64,000 nt of DNA, from the NCBI GenBank assembly GCA_024516035.1, contig JAMCCL010000128.1:1-64000 (forward strand), written 5' to 3'. The notes under the pieces are model-generated. The model saw only the letters and a program-made list of their open reading frames with translations, was not told where the DNA came from and searched no databases. Source of the DNA: Bactericera cockerelli (lineage: Eukaryota; Arthropoda; Insecta; Hemiptera; Triozidae). The translations under genes and the position numbers were made by a program. Shown piece by piece: positions 56,001 through 64,000 of this stretch (position 1 is the first letter of the stretch; each line of letters begins with the position of its first letter).

Positions 56001-57809
56001 AGAGGGGAAAAAATTTTAAATTTTAAAAACAAAAATAATTAAAAAAAAAATTAATTGGGGTCTTGATGTCAATTGATGACTTTTTGGTTAGTAATATCAA
56101 CCCAAAATTAAAACCCACAATTTTTGGGGTTTCCAAGAAACATTTTAAATGAGGTTTTTTTCATGGGGAAAGGTAACAAATACAAAACCAAAAACCCATA
56201 ACAAATCAGAAAGCAAATTTTAATGTGAAAATTTGTGGAGGCCTTTTTTTTTTGGCCTTTTTTTCTTGGGTTTTGGCTTCCTGTCCTTTTTTCATAATAG
56301 TCTGCGTTTTTTGGGGGGGAAGTGGTGGAAAAAAAAAAATTTTATTTTATTTTTTTTTTTTTAGATGGTTTTTTTTTAAATTTTTCAAAAATTTTTTTTT
56401 TCGTAATGAAACAAAGCTACTGCAGATGGGGTTTTGGGGTTTGAATTAAAATCTGCAAAATAAAAACATGGTAATTGTTTTTTTTTTTTTTTTAAATTTT
56501 AATGTAATTTTTGAATTTTTTTTTTAACTAACTTGGGGTCCCAAACCTTTTTTGTTAAAAAACTTTTTGGGGAAAAAAAAAGTATGGGGTTTAAATGGAA
56601 GATGGGCAGGGGGGCCTTTTCCCTGAAATTTAAAAAAACTGAAATAGCAAACCCCCCTTTTAAAGATGTTTTTTTAATTTTTTTTTGAAAAAAATTTAAA
56701 AAAAAAAAAGTTTTTAGTATATTTTTATTCCCCAAATTTTAATTTTTTTTTTATAAAACCCCCCCTTTTTTATTTTTTAATTTTTTTTGTTCCCCAAAAA
56801 AAATCCCCCGGATTTTTTACAAAAAATTCTCATTCGGGGAAGGGGTAAGCCGGCCTTAAGGGAAAAAGCTCATGTTGGGGGCTGGCGTTGAAAACAGGGG
56901 GGGGGCCACACTCAGAAAAGGGAATCCCCCATTTTTCGTTTTTTAACTTTTTGGCCCGGGGGAGGGGGGTCCTGGGGGTTTTGGGGGCGAGACGGGCTCC
57001 TTTTGGGAAGATACGGGGGGCCCCTGGACAGTGGGGCCCCGGGGGGATGATTGACTTGCACCCCGGAATTTTAAGAGATGATGATGATGATGATAAAAAA
57101 AATAAAATAATGTTTTTTTAAAAAAATATAAAAAAAGTTAAAAAAAGATAATAAAATTTTTTTAAAAATTTTAAAAATGTTAAAAATGATAATAAGGGGT
57201 TTAAATTTTTTAAATAATTTTCCCCCTTTTTTATACTACCCTTTAGGCTATGAAGGGCCCCCTTTTCGAGTAGATAAGCCCTTTGACGAAAAATTTTTTT
57301 TTTTTAAAAACCCAAATTTGGGGGATAACTTGTTTTTTTTAATAATTATATAAAAATAATTTTTATTTTATAATATTTAAAAATAGGGGGAAATTTTAAA
57401 AAATTTTATTAAATAAATATTTATTGGGGGGACAAAGTTTTTCATAAAAAATTTTTTTTAAAATTAAGAACCAAAACCCAGTAGTTTTTATCGAAAAGGG
57501 CCCCGGGGGGTTTCCAACCCCCAACACGCTTATAACTTTAACCCGGGTTTTTTTCGGAGCTTTTAAAAGTTTTTTTTTCCGGTATACAATGTAATATTTA
57601 TATAAAACTAGGTTTCCCTTTAAAAAAAAAATTCACCCCAAACCTAAGTTTTCCCCCCCCCTAAAGGCTCGTAGACTTGCTTGACTCGCTGAAAGTCCTC
57701 GTTGTGGCTTATATTTTAAATTTCAAGTTCTAAGATCTTTTTTCTTTTTTACAAAAACAACACAATAATTCCGATTTCTAATTCTAGAAATTTAACCTCA
57801 TAGCTTGTC

Positions 57810-57925
57810 CATAGGCGGCGAATTTTGGTAACCCGGAGGTCGGGGTTCAAGCCCCGGTTTTTGCGTAGATTTAGTAAAGGGGTTTTGGGTAGTTTGAAAA
57901 CCGAAAGTGAGTAACACAAATATGA
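57810..57925 (+). repeat. tRNA-derived SINE, error-rich copy
   Basis: CCCGGAGGTCGGGGTTCAAG, CCCCGGTTTTTGCGTAG, GTAACACAAATATGATAACT. It is the same order as 30,040-30,145. It lies at the 3' side of RRN3, in a probable intron or 3' flank. Confidence 0.6.
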
Positions 57926-57959
57926 TAACTTTTTATTTAAACCCTTTAATTTCTGTTTA

Positions 57960-60900
57960 ATTTTTGCCCTTGGACATTACCTGAAAACCTTTGGAAAAAA
58001 CTGGAGAAAGGCGGTACCCCGTCCAGGGTTTTTCACCCGCGTTCAGTTGCTAATTTCCCCAGGTGATCAGTGGACACAATGGGCAACACGTTCAGCCATC
58101 GGTTTCTGGGGGCGATCACGTTTAGCAGTACACGATCTGGTAGGTGTTCGTGGGGAGCGGGGGCAAATGTCGACAACGGCGGTTGACGGGAGCGGAGCGG
58201 ATTAAGGGGGCGAGGTACAGGCGAGTCCAGATTGACGCGCGAGGAATTTCTTGTAAAGGAAAAAAGCAGGTTACAATTGATTTTTTTTTTTTTTTTGCTA
58301 TAATAAAATTAATTTATTAGCATACTTATAGTCACCATGGTCAAGTGGGTTGTGCACTAGGCTTGCAAGCTGGTTGACGTTTTTTATAAAATGTTTTTTT
58401 TTCACCCTTTTTAAAACTTTTTTATTTGAATGACCAATAAAGTAAGAATTTTTGAGGGTTAGGTGGTAAGAAAAACTTTCACATTAACCTCACCGGGGTT
58501 TCGGTCCTCTAGAGTATTTTGATTTGATTTATCAAATTTTTTTTATTTAAAAATTCTAGTATTCATTGGGCCCATAGTTGCTCCACTGGTAGTTGCTTAC
58601 GTAAAGCGCTAACATTTTTCCTGCGGGACATGAGTGAACCCTGACCTTGATTCCTAATTATAGAGCCCCCCATTTTGCGGAAAGTGGAGAAACAACCACT
58701 TTTTTTTGCCCATCAACTAGGGGCCTTTTGGGGTTCCCATTTTTAGGGCCCCCCTTTATGCTGAAAATTGGGGGGAAATAACTACTTTTCCTGCTACAAA
58801 ATAGGATGGGTGCTTGGGAAGTGAGGACTGGAAGGAGCCTGAAAACACAGAGAAAAATACCCGGTGTTTCACCCCGGTAACAACATCCTCATTTGTTAGG
58901 TCTTTTGTTGGTCCAGGTAGGAAATGAAGCCAGCAGCTCATTTCATTCAGGCAAGTCTTGATCACCCTGTAATAAAAAAAAAAAAGTAATTATTTTTTCT
59001 AAAATACAGGGGGGATCCCATTAAGTGGCGCCAAAAATAGGCAATTTAGATTTAGGGGTGCATCAAAAAGGTCAGGGGAAACATTTCTTTATTTGAAAAA
59101 CTCTGAAAGTCAGGGGGCTAGGTCCTTAATTACTATATGCTTAAAGATTATTTTTTGTTCATACAGGTGTGAAATTAGGTTTCACACGTCCTGTTTGGCA
59201 ACTCAATACAGTTAAAACAGATTCACTCGACCAAAAACACATATTACCTACACTAGCAATTGCTAAAATTTTTGGGCAAAAAAATAACAAAAATTACCCG
59301 GGGCTTGGGAATTTACAAAAGGAGGAAAAAAGATTCTATGATTTATTTTTTTTGTTTGTCAATTGAGGGTTTAATAATGGGCAAGTCCCGGGAAAACTAC
59401 CCGACAGGCATTAAAGTACATGAAAACAACTGGACACATGTTTTCAACAACTCTGTCGAAAGATGCCGTACATCCCGGATTGGCAATTTCCGCCAAGAAA
59501 CCAAAAGCTTCCCCCAATGGAGAGACGGAAGCTGCCGAAGTAGAAAAATGAGAAAACGGGACATGGGGGACTCATGTGTGGGTAGGATGGTTGGGGTTCA
59601 AACACAAAAGAAGTTCATTGAACAGGACCTTAAAAGTGAAGGAAAATAATTAAAACATCAGCCCAAAGGGACAATGGAGGAAATTATCCTGAAAAGTTTT
59701 TCCGACTTTACAACTCCTTATTTTATTTTAGTTAGCTCGTAAGTTACTTCCAAGATTAGTTTTTAAATTTAGTCTTTATTCACTGACAATGCCATAACTG
59801 GCGAAATGGCCATCTAAAATAAATATTTAAATAAAACAAAAAAAAAACCAAGTGTTTTCTATCTTCAAAATATATTGACATCTTGTAAAAACTCAGATAA
59901 CCTGCTTATCCTGTAATAAGAAGATTTCAAAGAGTCCTCTTTACTATCAAAACATTTAGATGTATTTATTATATGACATGGTTGTACGGTTTCAGTGGAA
60001 TTTGCAAACAATTAACCACTACCACCTAATGAAATCTATTGTAACCAAGTTCAAGTAATTAAATGTAAAAAAAAAAGAAAAAATAATTGAAACAGAAATC
60101 TCATGCTGAAGTTTTTTTTTTATGAAAGAGATTTTGAATTCACAAAAAAATTATTTTCACCATTATAATTTGCCCATGTCAGGGATAACAGTATTTTTAG
60201 TTACCTTGGTAGGATCCCACAAGAGATTGTCTTTACTAGCAGCTAGGGGGGAAGGCATTGGTAGATTTCCATTTGTTAACAAACTTGAGCCGTCAGATGG
60301 ATTTTTCGCTTTTTTCTTGCTTTTCAGACTTGAGCTCGAGGAAATTTTGCTAGATAAATTAGAAGAGTCTGTGAGGCTATTTGAAGAATTTTTACTAGAA
60401 GATGTTGAAGAAATATTCTGTGCTAAACATTAGGAATACTTGAATCAAAACAAATGGACTGGATGTATCGGAAGAAACGGAGTAGGCAAAGGTCAAGGAG
60501 GTTGGCTACAGCATGGTGCATGATTGGAGAAGGTTCACTGGGAGAATTATCATCGTCCATATTGAATATGTCAGCTGATGAGAGAAGATTTTCCTCATAG
60601 TCTGATTCTGCTTTCTCTATTTCCTCTTTGGTGGCTAGGTGTCAAGATGAATGAGTCTGGGGAACAAGAAAATAAGAGAGAATATTAGTTGTAAAATTGA
60701 TATTAATAACTTAAAAGTACTAGGTTGAAGTCACACATTTTTTATACAAGACATTTTGGGATTTGTTAAGATTAACTAGCAGGAATTTACTGTCTAGACA
60801 ACAAAAATACACTGCCAATTATGGACACAATACTTCCTCTTAATTTGTTCACATTGTATACACATAGCAATTTTAAGATTTTTATACTAAATCACTTGTA

Positions 60901-62840
60901 CCTCCAAAACTACCCCAAAAGGAATGTATTTAACGGACCAACAGACAGACACAAAACCAAAATGGCCTCAGGGGGTTATGAAAACATCCAGAAATATAAA
61001 GAAGAAAAAATTGAAATCAGAAAAAAAATATTTTTTTTTTTTTATATATAAAAACTAACACCATACTTCTGATTTCTAATATTGGAAATTTATCGGAAGT
61101 AAAATCAGTTTATAAAGGACAAAAAAGTCTAGTTTTGTTGGTCAATGAAGAATCATAATTATTTTTCTTCCTTGGATTTAATTATTTGTATTTACTTACT
61201 TTTGAATAATTAGGCTAAAGATTTGTTTTCTACAAGGGTCAAGACTGGTGTGCGTTGACAGTTCTAACAGGTTGTGAGTGTATGCAAGGAATGCACAGGT
61301 AGATTGTGATGTGGATACAGACTCCAACACTTCTCCATGAGGAGCTCCGGAGATATGAGAGAGTGGCTAAGTAGATTTGACAGAAGAGAGAGGATGTTTT
61401 TGAAACCAGACTGATCTGATTGTGGTGGGAAACCATCAGTCCAGGAGTTGATTTTATCTGGTTCTGATACTGAAAGAAAGAAAAATCAAGAAATTAGATT
61501 GATTCCTTAGCATCAAGATTACAATAAATACAATTTCCTATGCTATTTTTTCTCAATGTTTAAATGTACATATTAGGATACACAAAAAAAAGGAATGATA
61601 TAATAGACATCAGTTTGAGATCTGATGTATGTATGTCAGTGTAAGTTGTTTTAACCATGGTGCTTAAGCTTTGTTGAAATTATTGTTTTTGTCTTGTAGT
61701 TTCAATGTGTCCTAAAAATTCAACAAATTCTAGTCTCTACTAACCCACAGTATTCATCTGAATGATTTGATGGAGATCCAAAATAATCTTTAAATTAAAA
61801 AACTATAGTGGTTAGGTTTTAGATTTAATGTCTGTTTGTTGAAGCGTTACCTACTCGTGGTGCAAGGAAATGTTTACATGAAATATAACTTTTACCTTTA
61901 GTTAATGATATCACAAGCTGCTCTACAACCAGACTCTTGTAGAATGGTTGCTCCTTGCATAGCACTAGGATGAAGGCTTCATAAGCCTTGACTACATCTG
62001 GTCCACATGTATTCCATTTAAACAACAATAATACTTGTACAAACAGTTTTAACTTTTCATTGAGGAATTGAATACTATCTTTTAGCACATTTCAGTAGTT
62101 TTAACAGCTCAGAATCCTGAAATATGAAGAAAACAATAGATTGATAAGAAAAACTTCAATTAATTTTAAAATTGTGGCCTATTTTTTTGGGTCAAATGTA
62201 CTTCTCCCTGATCTCATAGTAGTTTTTTTTATGTTTGAGTTAGATGTAATGTAAAAAGCCTTTATTTGTACAATTAAATTTACAGACAACATAAATACAT
62301 AATATAAGAGCATCTTGTACAAAATCGGATTAATATCTGAGGCCTCTTAGATGTAATACCATACAGAAAAACACCACTTTCCTTTCTTTGGTCATTATTG
62401 CCATTTGTGCTTTAATTTTCAATTTTACTGAAAGTCCAACATGTCAATTGATAGTTACAAGTCTGGTAATCCAGATGTCATGGGTTTGAAAACAGCTGGG
62501 ACATAATTGCAACTTTAAATCTATCTTGAATGGTAGATAAATAATTCTTAACAAATAAAAAATTTAATGGCTAACCTGAACAACAAATTCGGAGTCTCTT
62601 ATTATCCTGATGAGAACATCATAGTCTTTTTGTTCTTGTTCTTTAAAGACATTCTGTAAGACAGATTTAAACATCCAAGTTCTTTAACAGTTCAAAACGG
62701 ACAGCCTTCTGTTTTTCGACATTAACAATTCTTGGAGCTGGAGGTAAACTGGATTTGACAGAATTACTTGACAAAGATGATTTTTTGGAAAGAGTAGATC
62801 TTTTTCCTGAACTGAATACAGACATCTTGATGAATTCTTC
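57960..62840 (-). CDS. Rrn3: RNA polymerase I initiation factor RRN3 (TIF-IA), multi-exon gene
   Basis: RRN3 binds RNA polymerase I and brings it to the rDNA promoter, linking ribosome synthesis to growth; it acts in the nucleolus. Four exons with canonical splice sites (62,576-62,840; 61,895-62,116; 61,200-61,469; 60,205-60,656) join in compatible phases. Two more damaged ones are at about 58,750-58,966 and 57,970-58,260. Order and motifs follow the family: KAVRFELLKN (family VRF), the W..C..VV.AYEAF..L helical repeat, YTHNLLELS then IFSLIIQK, the acidic DIFNMDDD loop, TCLNEM.CWLHF, and NTYQIVYC. The exon for the region after the Ser-rich linker (between 60,204 and 58,967) is not found. At least five single-base shifts break the frame, but splice sites are good, so consensus errors are likelier than a pseudogene. 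Orthology is by pattern recall, not by alignment. Confidence 0.82.
57970..58260 (-). CDS. Rrn3: RRN3 C-terminal exon, error-rich
   Basis: A GC-rich island in poor sequence. In shifting minus-strand frames it encodes LNPLRS, then NTYQIVYC, then RNRWLNVLPIV. These align in order with the RRN3 family pattern NPLKxCLPxVVxxFA, TNxYQLVFCYTxIExN and RxxxLPV. A pyrimidine-rich stretch ending TTTACAAG precedes it (about 58,255) and may be the acceptor. The lower boundary is unknown. Confidence 0.65.
58560..58640 (+). repeat. SINE family G fragment in an RRN3 intron
   Basis: GTTGCTCCACTGGTAGTTGC, ATTTTTCCTGCGGGACATGA and GTGAACCCTGACC resemble 15,010-15,110 in sense orientation. It lies between the last two RRN3 exons. 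Confidence 0.45.
58750..58966 (-). CDS. Rrn3: RRN3 exon, error-rich
   Basis: A good acceptor (TTTTTATTACAG) precedes VIKTCLNEMSCWLHF. This matches the family pattern VxSCLDxLxxWLHxYL. Further on, in another frame, FFSVFQA corresponds to the FYSxCQAVFY motif. One or two frameshifts lie between. The donor end is not clear; the sequence degrades near 58,750. Confidence 0.7.
59165..59880 (+). other. Unidentified plus-strand transcript-like segment or retrocopy inside RRN3
   Basis: Two overlapping plus-strand frames read better than chance: LGFTRPVWQLNTVKTDSLDQ near 59,170, then MGKSRENYPTGIKVHENN at 59,379, KKPKASPNGETEAAEVEK at about 59,495 in a shifted frame, and DSCVGRMVGVQTQKKFIEQD to a stop at 59,649. 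About 170 bp later comes AATAAATATTTAAATAAAAC and an A-run at 59,840. Sense-strand coding text, a poly(A) signal and an A-run, opposite to the host gene, would fit a processed retrocopy or a small nested gene. I do not recognise the protein. Confidence 0.3.
60205..60656 (-). CDS. Rrn3: RRN3 exon with acidic loop and Ser-rich linker
   Basis: Acceptor TTGTTCCCCAG at 60,657 and donor CCAAG|GTAACT below 60,205. It begins by completing a split codon (phase 2) as K-LIHLD. After a one-base shift it reads ATKEEIEKAESDYEENLLSS, then ADIFNMDDDNSPSEPSP, then VANLLDLCLLRFF. This is the family order IIEKLLxLD, the acidic NMDEDE loop, and VAxRLDxLM. After another shift near 60,430 a long Ser/Asn/Lys-rich linker runs to NLLWDPTK. 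In mammals phosphorylation sites that control RRN3 lie in such acidic and Ser-rich parts; whether these correspond is not shown. Confidence 0.82.
60795..61110 (+). repeat. Hairpin-ended repeat inserted in an RRN3 intron
   Basis: ACACTGCCAATTATGGACAC and AATACTTCCTCTTAATTTGT begin it. GACAGACACAAAACCAAAAT and the tail TTTCTAATATTGGAAATTTA with TCGGAAGTAAAA end it. The middle found at 19,260-19,640 is deleted. It sits antisense in the host intron 60,657-61,199. Confidence 0.75.
61200..61469 (-). CDS. Rrn3: RRN3 exon, HEAT-repeat region
   Basis: Acceptor CTTTCAG|TATCAG and donor CAAAA|GTAAGT. The split codon from the previous exon (G + TA) gives V, then SEPDKINSWTDGF, then KNILSLLSNLLSHSLISPEL and LLMEKCWSLYPHHNLPVHSL. 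After one shift near 61,283 it continues YTHNLLELSTHTSLD and IFSLIIQK. This corresponds to the family's CYVHNLLRI...ELIIEKLL segment. The shift does not touch a splice site. Confidence 0.83.
61895..62116 (-). CDS. Rrn3: RRN3 exon, first helical repeats
   Basis: Acceptor CATATTTCAG|GATTCT and donor CTAAAG|GTAAAAG. It reads DSELLKLLKCAK. After a one-base slip in an A-run at 62,081-62,084 it reads SIQFLNEKLKLFVQVLLLFK, WNTCGPDVVKAYEAFILVLC and SLVVEQLVISLTK. The tryptophan, VVxxYxxFL and terminal L...ISxxxxP-like helix follow the RRN3 pattern (LPW...VVEEYLxFLxxLV). Phase is 0 in, 1 out. Confidence 0.83.
62576..62840 (-). CDS. Rrn3: RRN3 first coding exon
   Basis: Acceptor TTTCTACAG|GAAGAA. The start ATG is at 62,823-62,825, reading MSVFSSGKRSTLSKKSSLSS, a Ser/Lys-rich disordered N-terminus as is usual for RRN3. 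KQKAVRFELLKN corresponds to the family's VRF motif. A one-base shift near 62,670 leads to KSVLQNVFKEQEQKDYDVLI then RIIRDSEFVVQ, ending at CAG|GTTAGC. The choice of ATG rests on being the first in frame after the acceptor. Confidence 0.8.
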
Positions 62841-63555
62841 CTGTAGAAAAATTTAATTGTTAGTCAACAAAACATGAGACAATGTCAATTTTACCAAGCA
62901 CGTTTTGTTCTAATTGAACATCAGATAAGTAGTTTTTAAAAAAATTAAAGAACACTGCTTTGGAAGCAAAAGTATTACCAGTAACCAGAAACTAACATCA
63001 GAAACTGTGCCAATCAAACCACATTACAAATGAAATAATAAATAGACTTCTTGAATAGGTTACCTTTCTATTTATTTGCATTGGCAGATTGATATAAGAT
63101 CATAGCCTACAGAAATTTACCATACAATAAATTGCTGTAGAATTTCAAAAAGAAAACAAGTAGCCAAGCTGTAATGTCATGGTCCTATGGTTAATCAGAT
63201 GGTAGCATAACAAGAAGGATTATAATGAATTTAGAGGCAGCATATTGTACCACATATACCAGCTCTATCAACTAAAATGTCAATGGATAGAATGCCACCT
63301 AAGCGAAGAGGAAGCTGTGAGAGCAAAGGTCTCATCATCTCTTGGGATTGACAAGGAATTTTCATTATTCATTTTGATAAATTTATGCTTCATAGAAACA
63401 AATCTTTCTATTCATTTATTTTTGGTGACAAATTTTCAGTTAACAAGGGTATATCGTTAAGGCCATCAGCAAGTCTGTTATCATTGCATGCTTTTTACTA
63501 CGTTCTGTTTTGCGAGACATGTCATTACGAGCACATGGTTAAAAAGATCACTTAC

Positions 63556-63700
63556 CTTTACATATTTTCAGATAAGAGACAAGGAGAGTAATTGATGTTA
63601 TTAGATCAGAAGGGGTCAAGAGATTTGTGATTTTAGACCATATAACACTTATCAAAAGTTTTCAAGGTAAATTAGCTTAACTTCAGTAATAACGTCTCTG
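63556..63700 (-). other. Rrn3: Probable 5' untranslated exon of RRN3
   Basis: On the minus strand ATATGTAAAG|GTAAGTG is a strong donor at 63,555. Joined to the acceptor at 62,841 it would put a non-coding exon before the start codon, with a minimal upstream ATG-TAA. The transcription start is unknown, so the upper limit is a guess. Confidence 0.5.
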
Positions 63701-64000
63701 GCAAATTTGATGGTTACAAAAATTTTCTTGCCAAAAAATTACGACACGATTCGCGATTTTATTTAAATTAATGTGAAGTAAGCAATGAATTCCAACTTTT
63801 AACGCGTACCAATCGATCTTTGCAACTTTAACGCGCATAATGCAGTTGTTGAGATCTGTTGTGTTTTGCCATTATCTACTATCTTCACACTGGTTAGTTT
63901 TTTTATTGATAAAAATTTAAAAAAGATTTGATAAAAAAAATTGTTATCAAGTAATTAAACTCCTCTTTAAAAGCTTCTTTTTAATCAAGACCAGAACTTC
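63700..64000 (-). promoter_or_regulatory. Candidate RRN3 promoter region
   Basis: Repeat-free DNA upstream of the putative first exon, with CpG-bearing words (ACGACACGATTCGCGATTTT, AACGCGTACCAATCGATC, AACGCGCATAATGC). No TATA box can be tied to a start site. Confidence 0.3.

Larger units (their letters stand above)
42800..57650. other. Homopolymer-smeared block, no reliable gene
   Basis: Most words are runs of one base followed by runs of another (for example the G-run at 45,222-45,244 and the A-run at 49,747-49,796). Frames are Lys/Phe/Gly/Pro-rich on both strands. Repeats known from clean parts of the window can be followed through it with bases overwritten by a neighbouring base, which shows the underlying DNA is ordinary and the text is damaged. 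Apart from the repeats listed separately I see nothing supportable. Confidence 0.8.

Noticed and set aside
1..64000. CRISPR arrays, operons, phage or bacterial defence systems
   Set aside because: No spaced direct repeats with unique spacers, no Shine-Dalgarno-type gene clusters; introns, SINEs and LINEs mark this as insect nuclear DNA.

Overview
Eukaryotic nuclear DNA, almost certainly from an insect and most likely a sap-feeding hemipteran. I think of planthoppers because of one repeat type (a TTCCGA hairpin end followed by a run of CCGACAGA units), but that link is from memory. The DNA is AT-rich and intron-rich and packed with repeats. Only two host genes are recognisable, both on the minus strand. 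There is no prokaryotic gene organisation and no CRISPR array.

Layout. 1-5.4 kb: a LINE C-terminal scrap, copies of a 5S rRNA-headed SINE, and a stretch of homopolymer-smeared sequence. 5.47-13.0 kb: one BEL/Pao LTR retrotransposon on the minus strand, with two 332-bp LTRs, a primer-binding site, a polypurine tract and all main domains, every reading frame broken by indels. 13-25.9 kb: a nest of SINEs (tRNA-headed and 5S-headed, some sharing one body), hairpin-ended repeats, an 881-bp hAT-like insertion with 8-bp target-site duplications, GA-rich microsatellites and tandem arrays. 26.46-27.0 kb: a foldback element with 243-bp arms. 27.5-28.4 kb: the first coding exon of a secreted or membrane CUB/EGF-type protein. 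29-37.8 kb: more repeats, a TIR MITE family and a 5'-truncated LINE with an open 574-codon reverse transcriptase frame. 38-57.7 kb: mostly sequence damaged by homopolymer smearing, in which known repeats can still be recognised. 57.9-63.7 kb: the host gene for RRN3 (TIF-IA), the RNA polymerase I initiation factor, with canonical splice sites but several frameshifting indels.

How it fits together. The host genes do not form a functional unit. The biology here is mostly mobile DNA. The most notable points are SINEs with different RNA-gene heads (5S rRNA or tRNA) on the same core, a hairpin-ended repeat whose terminal stem shows a compensatory change, and a foldback element with a conserved loop. 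The frameshifts in RRN3 and in the retroelement, and the smeared blocks, look mainly like assembly or consensus errors, so intactness cannot be judged from this sequence alone.
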